Source of the DNA: Gordionus sp. m RMFG-2023
Lineage: Eukaryota; Nematomorpha; Gordioida; Chordodea; Parachordodidae
Direction: 5' to 3'
NCBI RefSeq assembly: GCF_954871325.1
Contig: NC_088779.1
Location: 8,062,846-8,126,845, forward strand
DNA length: 64,000 nucleotides
Both the position numbers and the translations under genes were made by a program. The notes under the pieces were generated by a model that saw nothing but the letters and a program-made list of their open reading frames with translations, did not search any database and was not told the origin of the DNA. Position 1 is the first letter of the stretch. Each line of letters opens with the position of its first letter. Positions 38,111 to 48,139 of this stretch are shown here, one piece after another.

Positions 38111-38796
38111 CAGTTCATTGAATATTGGTTAGTATCAGGAGAAGTATATTACTGCTAAAAATTTAAAGTATACACTATTGAAATTATTAATTTTTTTTTA
38201 ATAAAGCCGCCAAATATTGGTCTAAAAATTGATTTTTAACAAAATTATTATTTTAAAAAAAATTTTATATGGGATTTTCTTTTCTTCTGAGACCTTGATG
38301 TGAAAAGTAAAATAAACTAAACTTTACCATAATAACAAATTATTCCTGCAATCTTGTAATATTAATTTGATAAGGTTTACTAAAAAAGAATTGAACTGCT
38401 AATTTGTATCCCGGGTATCCAGGATAATGTTGTAGGGAAGTCGTTAGCGAAATAGGTGTTAGCCCATGAATAATCTGGATCATTAAGAATTTTAATTTAG
38501 GTTCTTTAAAAATAAGTCCTGTGATTATATTTCACACAAATTTTTAATTAACTAAATTAATAACATGAACCCGAAAATCAAATACTGCTTCAAATTTTTA
38601 TTCTAGACATTTGTCTTTTAAAATAATTATCGCAAATTTCAATCTTAACTAATTCTTAGAAAATATAAAATTCTGAAAAATGGCGCTATCATTTTAATTA
38701 AGTTAATGCTATAACAAGAGGATGGAAAAAAGAAAATCGTTTGCTTGTTTTCTTAATTTGTCATCCTTTGACCATTTTCTTTTCATATATTTACTC

Positions 38797-38914
38797 TTAG
38801 AATTCCGGTCCATCGAGCTGGTATCTTTTATCGTCTACCAAATTGATTAATTTGAATATATCTCGATTCTCGTACATAATTGTTCTCTTTCTATTTAGTT
38901 GCTTTAAAGATACT
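38797..38914 (-). CDS. Candidate terminal exon of an unknown host gene
   Basis: On the minus strand a pyrimidine-bearing acceptor (tttgtttttaag) at 38915 precedes 38 codons and a stop. The reading is charged and balanced (LKQLNRKRTIMYENRD, then LINLVDDKRYQLDGPEF), unlike low-complexity AT-rich noise, and GC is higher than in the flanks. The open frame extends further upstream to 38994, but that part looks like noise. I do not recognise the family and cannot place the preceding exon. Confidence 0.3.
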
Positions 38915-38999
38915 CTTAAAAACAAATTACAATTGACAATTATTATCACTTTATTTACTACCCATGTAAAATTAGAATTTCCATTAAAAATCACTAAGT

Positions 39000-39640
39000 T
39001 GTTGAAAGAAAAAGTAATTTATCCACAGCAAATAAAAAGGTATGAAATTCTTGAAAAAAAAATATTATAAAAATCCTTAGATAAAATAAAAGAAATAAAA
39101 ATTTATCGAAATTATACACCTGTTCAAAAATAAAAAAGTGAAGTAAAATATCTATAATTTTGATAAATAAATGGGTATTTTTTTAACCATTGACTTCCGG
39201 TTAAAACTCTTGATTCCTTAATTTCATAATTACAATTTACTACGGACTTTATATGCAATTATAATGATTTGGGACATAATTTTTATTTTTTTTTAATATT
39301 TATTATATGATATAGGCCCAATAAGGAACAAGTTATTCACTTTATCATACACCGAGAAAGTTGTGTATTGGAAGGATTCCCTTAACAACACAAATATATT
39401 AGAGAGAAGTAATATATATATATATATAAAATTATAAACTATAAAAATTAATCACAATAATTACTAATGTGGCACATTTAAAAAATTGGTTTGCTTTGAT
39501 TTAAGGCTAAGCTTATTTTCGGAAAAAAATTAATTAAACCTTTTTTTTAAATTACTAGAATTTTTAAATAAAATAAGTATGATAATCTAATAGATTTTTT
39601 TGGATAGATGTTGTAATGTTTCATATGAATAATTCTTTTA
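39000..39640. other. AT-rich stretch, no gene seen
   Basis: Includes a short (TA)n run at 39411-39428. Nothing else supportable. Confidence 0.35.
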
Positions 39641-39650
39641 CTTATATTAG

Positions 39651-39665
39651 GAAGAAGAGACATTG
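39651..39665 (+). other. Candidate 15-nt microexon
   Basis: Fifteen bases, GAAGAAGAGACATTG, lie between an acceptor-like tract (ttttacttatattag) and a donor (gtaaat). In phase 0 they read EEETL; in phase 1, GRRDI. Length is a multiple of three. Such a short match can arise by chance. Confidence 0.25.
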
Positions 39666-39775
39666 GTAAATCCATAAAAGATCTTGAAAGTTCAATTAGT
39701 ACATAACTCTAATTATAATATAAAAAAATTAATAGCATAATCTTATTATTAAATAATATACTATTAATTTATCAG

Positions 39776-39802
39776 AATCAGGCGAAGAAACTGGTGATGA
39801 AG
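39776..39802 (+). other. Candidate 27-nt acidic microexon
   Basis: Acceptor 'attaatttatcag' at 39775 and a donor at 39803 (AAG|GTTTTA). With a phase-1 G in front it reads ESGEETGDE and leaves a G again. An inner donor (CTG|GTGATG) would give an 18-nt exon that also keeps the frame. Both choices are symmetric. Confidence 0.3.
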
Positions 39803-39869
39803 GTTTTACAAATTTATAACTTCATTAAAAAATATATAATATCATCTTTTGGAATTTTTTACGATTATT

Positions 39870-39935
39870 TATTTATTTTTATTCATTCATTAATTAATTC
39901 ATTCATATTTTCATCATTCATTCATTTCATTCAAT
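39870..39935. repeat. (ATTC)n-like simple repeat
   Basis: Imperfect run of ATTC/TCAT units at 39870-39935, immediately 3' of the hAT-2 remnant. Confidence 0.6.
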
Positions 39936-39939
39936 AATT

Positions 39940-40162
39940 TGTATGCGCTGCACAACCATAACATTGTATATGATTATAAATAGATTCAGGTTTTAGAATT
40001 CTCCAGGCTGCTTACATGTTAGCGGCATTATCAGTAACTAAAGAATATACTTTTACCGGATTCAATTCATGAATTACATTTTTAAATTCCTGGGCAATAT
40101 AATCTGCCGTATGGCGATTTTCCTCAGTATTTAGAAATTTGTAGAACACTGGAACAGGCGTC
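39940..40162 (-). pseudogene. hAT-2 transposase, middle segment
   Basis: Continues hAT-2 after the 40164-40421 frame. The minus strand reads VPVFYKFLNTEENRHTADYI, then VYSLVTDNAANM, one stop, and IQCYGCAAHTNY near 39960-39945. TDNAANM and C-x-x-x-A-H are two of the conserved hAT catalytic-domain blocks. No C-terminal dimerisation domain follows. Confidence 0.6.
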
Positions 40163-40163
40163 A

Positions 40164-40421
40164 TCACCATAAATTAATAATAATCTCATTTCTAATGTTG
40201 CTCCAGCCATCTGATACAATTGATAAGTAAGGAGCTTTATCTATTATATCTGCAACTCTCACCTCCATATCACCTGACGCTTTGTCTAGAAGATATCCAG
40301 CCAGCTGCCTTCTCCTGGGTAGTGTGTAAATAGGACATATTTTTTTAAAAAATTCTTGGATGTAAGGATTTTCAGTGATGTGGAAAATTAAATTGCTCTC
40401 ATATACAGCCTTTGCAAACAA
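40164..40421 (-). pseudogene. hAT-2 transposase, start of catalytic domain
   Basis: An 85-aa frame with FHITENPYIQEFFKKI, RRRQLAGYLLDKA and YLSIVSDGWSNIRNE; the DGWS motif (residues 71-74) marks the first part of the RNase-H-like domain of hAT transposases. The sequence continues after a break into the DNAANM block at lower coordinates. Together with the BED finger at 40472-40912 it gives the normal order for this family. Confidence 0.75.
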
Positions 40422-40471
40422 TTGATCCAGCTCATTTTTTTCTTTGGGATTAATTCTATCTATGAAACCGG

Positions 40472-40912
40472 TTATACAAGATTGAGATTTATATTTAATC
40501 GCCTTGCTTGTAGAATGATTAGAAATAATGGAATCAAATAGTCACAAGACAAAATATTGTTCATTTGATAATCATTCTCACTAATTTCACCCAATTCTTT
40601 ATTAGAGTTAGACTTAGAAGTATTACAAATTACATTTGTGATATTTTTTGTAGAGGTTGATATTTTGGAATTTGAATAAAATTTTTCCTTAATTATAACA
40701 GGGCACATAGTACAGCTGCTTAATAAATGTTTGACCATTCCATCAACGTGGGTGGTATAAGACATCTTGCAAAACTTGCACACCGCTTTAACTGATTTAC
40801 CATCGCGTACTTCTTGAAAATGTTTCCAAACATGATGCTTTGGTTTGACCATAATCCCTAATATATTAAAATTTAACAAAAAAATGATTTTGATTATTGT
40901 AAAGTTAATCAA
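40472..40912 (-). pseudogene. hAT-2 transposase N-terminus with BED zinc finger
   Basis: A 146-aa frame; the second Met (residue 21, about 40852) is the more likely start because the first 20 residues are low-complexity hydrophobic. A BED-type finger follows: W29, C45-x2-C48, H62, C67. BED fingers give hAT transposases their DNA binding to subterminal sites. A Ser/Thr/Asn-rich linker comes after it. The frame ends before the catalytic domain, which resumes at 40421 in another frame. Confidence 0.7.
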
Positions 40913-41479
40913 TCTTAACTATTTTATAATTATCGACCAATTATTTCAATAATTTCTTAATATTATAAATATAATATAATATATATAACTTTTTACCAGA
41001 ATTGAATAATATTCCGTAAATCTGACCAGAACAATTAAAATGAAAATTAATTTTAAAAACCAAATATAGCAAGTGTAAGTAAAACAAATGAGAATTAATA
41101 TAATTTATACTCGGCTAAATATTAAATAAAATTTAAATTTATTAAAAAATAAGAATGAAAAAATTATATTATGATTATAATAAATCGGGTATTTTTATTT
41201 TTTTTAAGAAAAATGAATTGAAAAAAATAAACAAGGCGAGAAACAGGAATGATTAGGCAAAAAAATAACTAAAAATATTACTATATTTAGAAAAATTACA
41301 TATTTATATTTTAATAAAAAAATAATAAGATTGATAAACATGCTTTTAATGCATACTAGTTAATTATATCAAAATATTTATTCGCCATTAATATTTTAGA
41401 GTATTTGACCGTATTTGACTGGTCAAATATTCCTCCGGTCAATTGACCAGTCAATTGACCGACATGCCAACCCTGAAAA

Positions 41480-42160
41480 TAATAATAACCTTATTTTGTA
41501 TATAATAGTAAAATGAATCCATAATATAAAATTTATAATAATTTTTTAATTTATTGTCATTCAATAAACTAATGTTTCGCTCTCTGGGGCAGATTCTTGT
41601 CCGAATTCATATTCAATATCATCATTTTATTTAATATTTTATAATCAATTTTCCTATTGTGGAGATCATCATTCGATTTCTGATTTATTAGAATATTAAT
41701 CCAAATAAACTTAATTCTCTGAAAAAGAAATAGAACTAGGAATTCATAGTAATATGCCACTATTCTTGGGATTGATGGGCAAAGCCAATTCCACTAATTT
41801 GAAGCATCTGATTGTTTCTTATGGAAATTATTCTTTTCCATATAATTTGCAACTAAACATGCCGCCTTTACTTCTGAAATTTATGATATCAATTAAATAT
41901 TTTGATCATCATCACCTTGTAAAATTCCTAATTCATGTATTATATATATACTTAAATAAATTCACTATTTGAAGATGCTCCCCTTGATTTTGGGGACCTA
42001 ATAAATAAACAGCATTGTTGTCACATGTATTTATATTGTTTTATCTTTTTCCAAACATATTATTAATTTATTTTCTTCCGATTTTTTTAGAGTATTTGGC
42101 CCCATTTGACCAAGCCAAATATTTCTCCTGTCAATTGGTGAATTTGTTCGACTTGTCAAC
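41480..42160 (-). mobile_element. Degenerate relative of the 55863-57055 element
   Basis: Collinear with 55990-56400, including 'ataatagtaaaa', 'aatgtttcgctctc' and the block around 'cacatgtatttatattg/cacatgtatttgatg', and ending near 42090-42150 in degraded TTTGACC/GTCAATTG subterminal words. On the minus strand the shared 'aatgtttcgctctc' block reads ESETL, like the acidic tail of hAT transposases, so it may descend from a transposase 3' end. Its left terminus has been lost against hAT-2. Confidence 0.4.
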
Positions 42161-42639
42161 CTTTATTAAAATTTATAAAATTTATTGTAAAAGGTTATGT
42201 ATTCAAATAAAGCTAATACAAATTGAAATAATAATATAAATTTTAATCTTAATGAATTAATCTTTTCACAATTTCTAATATTTTTGTTTCTCTTTTTTAC
42301 TATTCGCCACCTCATATATTGACTGTATATGGCAACCATATAACTTTATGAAGAAAATATAAGGAAAAGAGATGGGAAAAAAAAAATGTTGTAATAAATT
42401 GTAGGAGTGAAAAGGAATAGTTCACAACATCATATTTTTGAATGCATAAATTTTAATATTATAAAATATAATTATGTTGATTTACATTTGTTAATATTAG
42501 AAAATATAAATATGCTTTACATTTGTTAATATTATTACCATTAATTATATTATTATTTTAAATTAACCTGTATTAAGAATTATATTTTGAAAGTTAAAAA
42601 ATTTTCAGACAATGATTTATTTTATTTCAATTGTTAAAG

Positions 42640-42657
42640 TTGTTGAAGAAGCACCAG
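42640..42657 (+). other. Candidate microexon 1 (18 nt)
   Basis: TTGTTGAAGAAGCACCAG between 'caattgttaaag' and 'gtataa'. With a phase-1 G it reads VVEEAP and leaves G. First of five similar units at 42.6-48.1 kb, which share the CCAG|GTAT-type end and the P just before the donor. Confidence 0.35.
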
Positions 42658-42959
42658 GTATAATTTTTTATGAAAAATTGCCCTATAAGAAAATATAACC
42701 ACTTATATAAGTATTAGATGAGAAAAAAAATAAAATTAAATATAAAATTTATTGAGCTAGAAAAGAAGAGTAAAAACAACATATTATTGTGTCGAAATTT
42801 TATTCGTATTTTAATATGGTTATTTATATTATTCTTTATTTTTTCACCGTTGATTATATTAAAGTTTTTAATCAATCTTTATTAAGAATTAATTTCAAAA
42901 TAAGTTAAGAATAATTTTTAGATTATAATTTTTATATTTTATTTATTCCAATTTAAAAG

Positions 42960-42980
42960 TGGTACAAGAAGTTGTTCCAG
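42960..42980 (+). other. Candidate microexon 2 (21 nt)
   Basis: Between 'ttccaatttaaaag' and 'gtataaatttttc'. Phase-1 reading VVQEVVP. Its flanks are nearly identical to those of microexon 3 for about 200 bp, so units 2 and 3 arose by a recent tandem duplication. Confidence 0.4.
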
Positions 42981-43192
42981 GTATAAATTTTTCTATTAAG
43001 AAAAAAATAAATATGAAGACGTTAAAGAAAACTAAATGTAACTTTATAATAAGTTTAGAGTTTGCCGTATAACAAACATACAATAAATTTTTATAATTAA
43101 CAAATTTATAATTTATTTAATAATTTATTCCTCATATATAATTTTTAGATTATAATTTTTCTATTTTTTTATTTATTCCAATTGTTAAAAAG

Positions 43193-43213
43193 TGGTACAA
43201 GAAGTTATTCCAG
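43193..43213 (+). other. Candidate microexon 3 (21 nt)
   Basis: Between 'ccaattgttaaaaag' and 'gtataaatttttc'. Phase-1 reading VVQEVIP; one base differs from microexon 2. Confidence 0.4.
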
Positions 43214-43502
43214 GTATAAATTTTTCTATTAAGAAAATATAAAATAAAAATTGAGGACGTTAAAGAAAACGAAATGTAACTTTATAATAAGTTTAGAGTT
43301 TGCCGTATAACATACAATAAATTTAGCTATCTACCCAGCTGGTCTAAATTGTTTAAATAAGTTTTGTAAATCAAGGATCTTTAATAGTTAATTCCATATG
43401 TAAAAACAAGAATAATAAATTAATCAATGAAAGCGTTTAAATGATATCTATAAGATCAATAAATTATATGGGCAAGCTACGCCTGATTAATCTAACGATA
43501 AA

Positions 43503-43585
43503 ACTACAACTACTGCCAACACTACAACCACTGCCAACACTATAACCACTGTCAACACTACAACCACTGCCAACACCACAACCAG
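43503..43585 (+). repeat. 18-bp tandem repeat reading Thr-rich
   Basis: About 4.5 copies of 'acaaccactgccaacact'. One frame reads TTTTANTTTTAN with no stop through the array and on to 43645. It is closed upstream at 43488 unless an acceptor lies between. It may be the 5' region of LINE B or an independent minisatellite. Confidence 0.7.
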
Positions 43586-44098
43586 ACATAAAAATGATTT
43601 TATCATCCAAAATATTCAGTCCTCTTTCATAATTTTGCATCAATGAATTCTATACAATTCCAATATATCAAAATTTAATTGTAGATTAATGATACAAGAA
43701 ATTTAAGTAAATATTTTCTCCTTTAATATTTCCTTTACTTTTAGATTACCAATCTAAAAGTAATTATACACCAATTAATAACCAACAAGTTCTTTTATAT
43801 TATTCCCAACATAACACTCTACATTATCAATTCTATCATTCTTACCAATCTTTACAATTTACCCTTATTTATACCAAAAACTGTTGACTAATATAAAATT
43901 GTCATCCAAACATTTTATTTAAATGTACAAAACACAATCAATATTCACACTTGAAAAGGATAATACATTTAATCTCTTATCTAATTATACTATTGATTCA
44001 AATCCTTTAAAGCAAGCTAATATTGCTATAAAAGCAGAAAGGGAAACTGAATATTTTACAAAAATGACTGATAGTTAATTACATTGTACTAGAAGAAT

Positions 44099-44731
44099 AT
44101 GGCAACTTCTACCAAATCTAACTGCCCTTTATGTAATAAACTCGTTAAAGTAACCAAATTGGGGCTATTGCCATCTCATCGAAACCAGAAGATAAAATGT
44201 CCTCAATCTGGGCTTCCCATCTTATCACCAGCTATCCCTCGAACCCTAAATGCCTTTTCTGCCCTTGCCCTCGCACAACCTATAGTTACCATTCCCACGT
44301 TGACTGATGTGCCTACTAGCCCAATAGTCCCTACCTCAACTGCCAAAAATGCTCTCACTATCAATCCAACCGACTCCACAGATGTAGAAATATTTTTAGT
44401 TACACCAAAACCATTTGTGATTTCACGAATACCTAAGGGAGCAAGACTTCAAGTTGCCAAACACCTCTCAAAGAACTTGACTTCCTTGATAAATAATTAT
44501 TCTTCCATAAAACACTGGCTAGACACCCTGTCATTTGCCTTTACTACCTTGCAAGTTCCTGATCCTGCCATCAAAAAATCTCACAGCAAATCAAGGATGC
44601 TACTATCTACCCCTTACCCATCAATCACTTTTCCACATCTTTTAAAGGTGATGACACTGATAAAAATAAAAATCACAAAAATGACCTACTCACCAAGGCC
44701 AAGCTTGTATATAAAAAGCTGGATAATCTGA
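44099..44731 (+). pseudogene. LINE B N-terminal segment with zinc finger
   Basis: The ATG at 44099 starts the element's protein. A finger C-x2-C (CPLC, residues 9-12), LGLLPSHRNQK and CPQSG follows the plan of LINE A. A Pro/Thr/Ala-rich linker runs to about residue 100, then a Lys/Leu-rich stretch. The reading stays convincing to about residue 158. Past the A6 run at 44572 the correct frame is the next one (44563-45165), and the tail of this frame to 44731 is noise. Confidence 0.7.
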
Positions 44732-45165
44732 ATGTTAAATCCGCCATACGACTGGCAACATCTGACAATAAGCTAGCTCCCTACGATCAAACAACTTATC
44801 AAGCTCTTCTCCTAAAACACCACCCACACGATCTTAAGAACGAAATACCGTCTTACCCTGAAGCTCCTCTAATTGTAACCACTTTTACCTCAAGCGAGGT
44901 TAGAAAGGCTATTCTCTCCTTCAAACGCGATTCTTCACCGGGGGTTGATGGGTTTCGCCCAATATTCCTACAGGATCTAACCGCACCTTACATCACACAA
45001 CAATGCGACGTTTTGGAAAAAATTACTCAGCTCATCAACCGTATGCTTGCTGGAGGCTTACCACCCGCCATTATTCCACTCCTTTATGGAGCTAAACTCA
45101 TCGCCCTCCATAAACCTAATAAAGATATTCGCCCTATCGCTATTGGAACCACTTGGCGCCAATAA
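44563..45165 (+). pseudogene. LINE B pre-RT region and RT motif 1
   Basis: An open stretch with no start codon of its own, joining the N-terminal and main frames. It reads LLTKAKLVYKKLDNLNVK, SSEVRKAILSFKR, SSPGVDGFRPIFLQDL and PLLYGAKLIALHK, then IRPIAIGTTWR before a stop at 45163. These correspond to the segment before and into RT motif 1/2 of LINE A (TTGGLDGFRP, VRPIAIG). The frame change to the main ORF falls within about 10 bases of 45158, because PITAK in the next frame follows directly. Confidence 0.75.
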
Positions 45166-46919
45166 CCGCAAAGCTAGTAGTGAGCAGAATATTGTTCACA
45201 GTATCTAATCACCTGTGCCCTAATCAATTAGGAGTCAACGTAAAAGGGGGATGCGAGGTATCCCTACACATGACCAGAATGTATCTACAAACAGACCCCA
45301 GCAACGATATCCTAATTAAAATAGATTTTTCAAACGCTTTTAACTCTCTAAAACGTACAGCGTTTCTTAATCCCATCCTTACCCTTTACCCAGAATACTC
45401 GCAATTCATCTTCGATTGTTATGCTAGTCCATCGCATCTTCAATTTGGAGATAGATTGATTCCTTCTAGTAGTGGAATACAACAAGGTGACCCACTAGGC
45501 TCCTTCTTATTCTGTCTGGGCATTAATAGCCTAATACAAAGCATAAATGATCAAAAACTAAACCTTCATAACTGGTATATCGACGATGGTATACTAGGCG
45601 GCTCACCCAGCGAGGTTATGAAGGCGGTCGAAATAATAAAATCCAGCAAGAGCAGTTTGGGACTGCGAATCAATCAAGACAAGAGCGAATATTGTCCTCT
45701 TGGAATCATCGACCTTAACTATGATCCTATGTTCAATCATACACCATTTAACTTCTTAACACATCTCGGATCTCTAATGGGTAAAGACGAGTCCTTTGTC
45801 AAGTTCCTCGCCGACACTCTACTAATTCCAAAAATTCTATATACACTCCGATCGTCACGTATCTTCCAATACGACGTCAACCTCGCGGCACACGAGCTAG
45901 AGATTAAACACCCCACTGAGGATATACTCAATCTCAAATTCGGAGACCTATCTTGGCTACAAGCTACCTTGCCAACCAAATCCGGCGGCATTGGCATACG
46001 ATCGCCTTCACTACTCTCTGTTAGTGCGTTCATATCCTCTCGCCTGTCCTGCGAGCCCATCATACACGCACTCACAAAACATCCTGACCCTTTACTTCCC
46101 CAGGCAATTGATCTATGGAAATCTCTTACATTAGTCGATCCTCCCTCATCGACACTGCAGAAGGACTGGGATAAGCCTCTAGTTGGCAACTCCGTTGCAT
46201 ACCTTAAATCGAGGAGCCAACCCGAGGACCATTCTCTACTCTTCTCCATTTCCGCAGACAGCGGGTATGAATTTCTCGAAGCTTTTCCATCGCGAAACCT
46301 TGACCAGCTCCTAAACAATGATGAGCTACGTCACGCCATCGGTCTAAGACTTAATTGCGATATGGTAATACCCTATCACTGCATCCTTTGTCAAACGCCG
46401 GTCAACTCCAAAGGCCGTCACTCTTTACACTGCAAGCGATGTAGAGGCAGATTCATTAGACATTCAAAATGCAATGATACTATTGCCAGGGCCCTAAAAT
46501 CTGCCGGTATCCCATCAACCCTCGAACCTACTGGACTCTACAATTCTGATGGTAAGCGTCCCGATGGCTCTACCATGATCCCTTGGAAGAGGGGGGAATT
46601 CCTAACCTGGGATTTCTCATGCATCGATCCCCTTGCCCCTTCCAATATAAATAGAGATGCTCTATTAGACGCCGAGATAAATAAACTCGCTAAATATTCG
46701 CCATCGCTTCCGGCCAATTACACATTCCTACCACTAATCGCCACGACTCTAACATCGTTCGGCTCTCACGCCCTTGCCTTCTTTAAAGAGCTGGGGAAAC
46801 GGATCTCTACTAGGACCGAAGATCCCAACGAGGGTTACTACCTACGCCAAAGATTAGCCCTCAATATAATAAAATCCAATTACCTCAGCTTCATATTCTC
46901 AATGACTGATACCCCATAA
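45153..46919 (+). CDS. LINE B reverse transcriptase and restriction-like endonuclease (main ORF)
   Basis: A 588-codon open frame without an authentic start (it opens at a TTG after a frame change). RT motifs: SQLG-like NQLGVNVKGGCE (residues 24-35), KIDFSNAF (motif A, Asp 58), GIQQGDPLGS (motif B, 108-117), WYIDDGILGG (motif C, catalytic Asp pair 144-145), GLRINQDKSE (motif D) and HLGSLMG. After a connector with LPTKSGGIGI comes a Cys/His knuckle (C410, C413, H423, H426, C427, C430, H437) and a nuclease with GKRPDG (467-472) and WDFSC (486-490). All catalytic residues look present. It makes cDNA at a nick cut by its own nuclease. Closest relatives by domain order are R2-group LINEs; the subfamily is uncertain. 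Confidence 0.85.
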   Translation: MAPITAKLVVSRILFTVSNHLCPNQLGVNVKGGCEVSLHMTRMYLQTDPSNDILIKIDFSNAFNSLKRTAFLNPILTLYPEYSQFIFDCYASPSHLQFGDRLIPSSSGIQQGDPLGSFLFCLGINSLIQSINDQKLNLHNWYIDDGILGGSPSEVMKAVEIIKSSKSSLGLRINQDKSEYCPLGIIDLNYDPMFNHTPFNFLTHLGSLMGKDESFVKFLADTLLIPKILYTLRSSRIFQYDVNLAAHELEIKHPTEDILNLKFGDLSWLQATLPTKSGGIGIRSPSLLSVSAFISSRLSCEPIIHALTKHPDPLLPQAIDLWKSLTLVDPPSSTLQKDWDKPLVGNSVAYLKSRSQPEDHSLLFSISADSGYEFLEAFPSRNLDQLLNNDELRHAIGLRLNCDMVIPYHCILCQTPVNSKGRHSLHCKRCRGRFIRHSKCNDTIARALKSAGIPSTLEPTGLYNSDGKRPDGSTMIPWKRGEFLTWDFSCIDPLAPSNINRDALLDAEINKLAKYSPSLPANYTFLPLIATTLTSFGSHALAFFKELGKRISTRTEDPNEGYYLRQRLALNIIKSNYLSFIFSMTDTP

Positions 46920-47054
46920 TCACAGAATTGGAGATGAGAAAAGCAATTAAGAACAAGAGAGGGATATTCAGATGGAAGTCAACAAAAGAACCAAACCCTA
47001 ATCACAGAATCGGCGATGAGAAAAACAATTAAGAACAAGAGAGGAATATTATCA

Positions 47055-47780
47055 ATGTTATATTTTAAAAATATTTATAAATTTTTTTTTGATTCTTAAT
47101 ATTTATATGTATTAATTCTAATCTAATATTTAAAATAGTATTCATATAATTATGCTATATTTTTGTTATAAATAACCTAAATATTTATAATCTAAATTTT
47201 AATGAGATATCTGTAATTTATATTTTATTTATTTAATAATTTATTCCTCATATATACATTGAAATTTTTACATTCATATTCCTTATAAAGAGCCAAAATG
47301 TGGATAAGAAAAAATAATCAATAAATTTAAGAAAAATATTATAAAAAATGTTTATATAAAAAGGATATTACCTTTTCACATTTAAATCAAGGATAAACGT
47401 TAATAGATATCAATTATAAACTGAACAATAAAAGAATAATTAAAACGTCAAAATTTCAAATGGAAAATGTATAATAATGGTGATTTATATATTTTACCGT
47501 TGATCATCATATATCATAAGAAAATATAATATGAGGAAGAGAAGGAAAAAAACAACATGCAACTTTGAAATATTCAATGAACTAGAAAAAAATAGTTAAA
47601 CTTTAAATTTTTAATGCAGCAAAATTTTATTTGTAGAAGGTATTAATATGGGGATAATTTACAAGATTCATTATTTTTTAACGTTTAATAATATTAAAGT
47701 TTTATATAAGTTTTATTTCTTAATTTCTTTAAAAATATTAATTTCAGATAATTCTAAATTTTTATATTCAAATTGTTTAC
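47055..47780. other. AT-rich part of the microexon unit array
   Basis: Contains degenerate blocks shared with the units around 42.3-43.0 kb (such as 'accgttgatcat', 'gaactagaaaa', 'aatattaaagttttat'), so the units themselves are old tandem duplications about 300-500 bp long. Confidence 0.4.
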
Positions 47781-47783
47781 AAG

Positions 47784-47804
47784 TGGCAGAAGAAACTCTT
47801 CCAG
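47784..47804 (+). other. Candidate microexon 4 (21 nt)
   Basis: Between 'tcaaattgtttacaag' and 'gtatcaatttttc'. Phase-1 reading VAEETLP. The exon resembles units 2 and 3 more than most of its flanks do. Confidence 0.4.
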
Positions 47805-48107
47805 GTATCAATTTTTCTTATGAAATATTTTTAATATATCTTTATTGAGATAATTAAAATACAAATTAGAGGGACAAAAATAAAAACAAAATGTTGTTCT
47901 TAATAAATTTATTATTGGAAAAAGTTTAGTTAAACTCTCTTATCTTTGAATGCATCAAATTTTCGATAATAAAATATAAAAATGGTGATTTAAATTATTT
48001 TAATTTTGTCAGTTGATCATATTAAAAAAAAATTTAAAGAAATTTTAAAAATGAATCTTCAAGATTATATATGTATAATTTTTTTTAATTTTTTTAAAAT
48101 TGTTAAG

Positions 48108-48131
48108 AAATACTAGAAGAAATTGTTCCAT
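48108..48131 (+). other. Candidate microexon 5 (24 nt)
   Basis: Between 'ttaaaattgttaag' and 'gtaaga'. With a phase-1 G it reads EILEEIVP. The most diverged unit; its donor is the strongest of the five (CAT|GTAAGA). Confidence 0.35.
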
Positions 48132-48139
48132 GTAAGAAT

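Larger units (their letters stand above)
39940..41479 (-). mobile_element. BED-finger hAT transposon, hAT-2 (3' part lost)
   Basis: The right end, read on the minus strand, is CAGGGTTGGCATGTCGGTCA at 41479-41460, a hAT-style terminus, followed by subterminal GGTCAATTGACC/TTGACCGGTC repeats (41400-41465). The transposase gene begins inside at about 40852 and runs leftward to about 39940, where it stops in the middle of the catalytic region. The left end is missing. The subterminal GGTCAATTGACC words recur in the non-autonomous element at 55863-57055. Confidence 0.6.
44099..47050 (+). mobile_element. REL-type non-LTR retrotransposon, LINE B (best preserved copy)
   Basis: Plus-strand element, GC-richer than its surroundings. 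The coding part (44099-46919) has an N-terminal zinc finger, RT and C-terminal Cys/His knuckle plus restriction-like nuclease, broken by only two frame changes (near an A6 run at 44572-44578 and near 45158). After the stop, a roughly 51-bp sequence is repeated 82 bp on (46918-46968 and 47000-47050), probably the 3' untranslated region. No poly(A) tail or target duplication was identified. Low decay and distinct base composition argue for the youngest of the four LINE copies. It splits the microexon array between units 3 and 4. Confidence 0.8.

Noticed and set aside
45737-46318. 193-codon minus-strand frame
   Set aside because: Lies antisense within the LINE B main ORF, whose motifs are unmistakable; a shadow of it.
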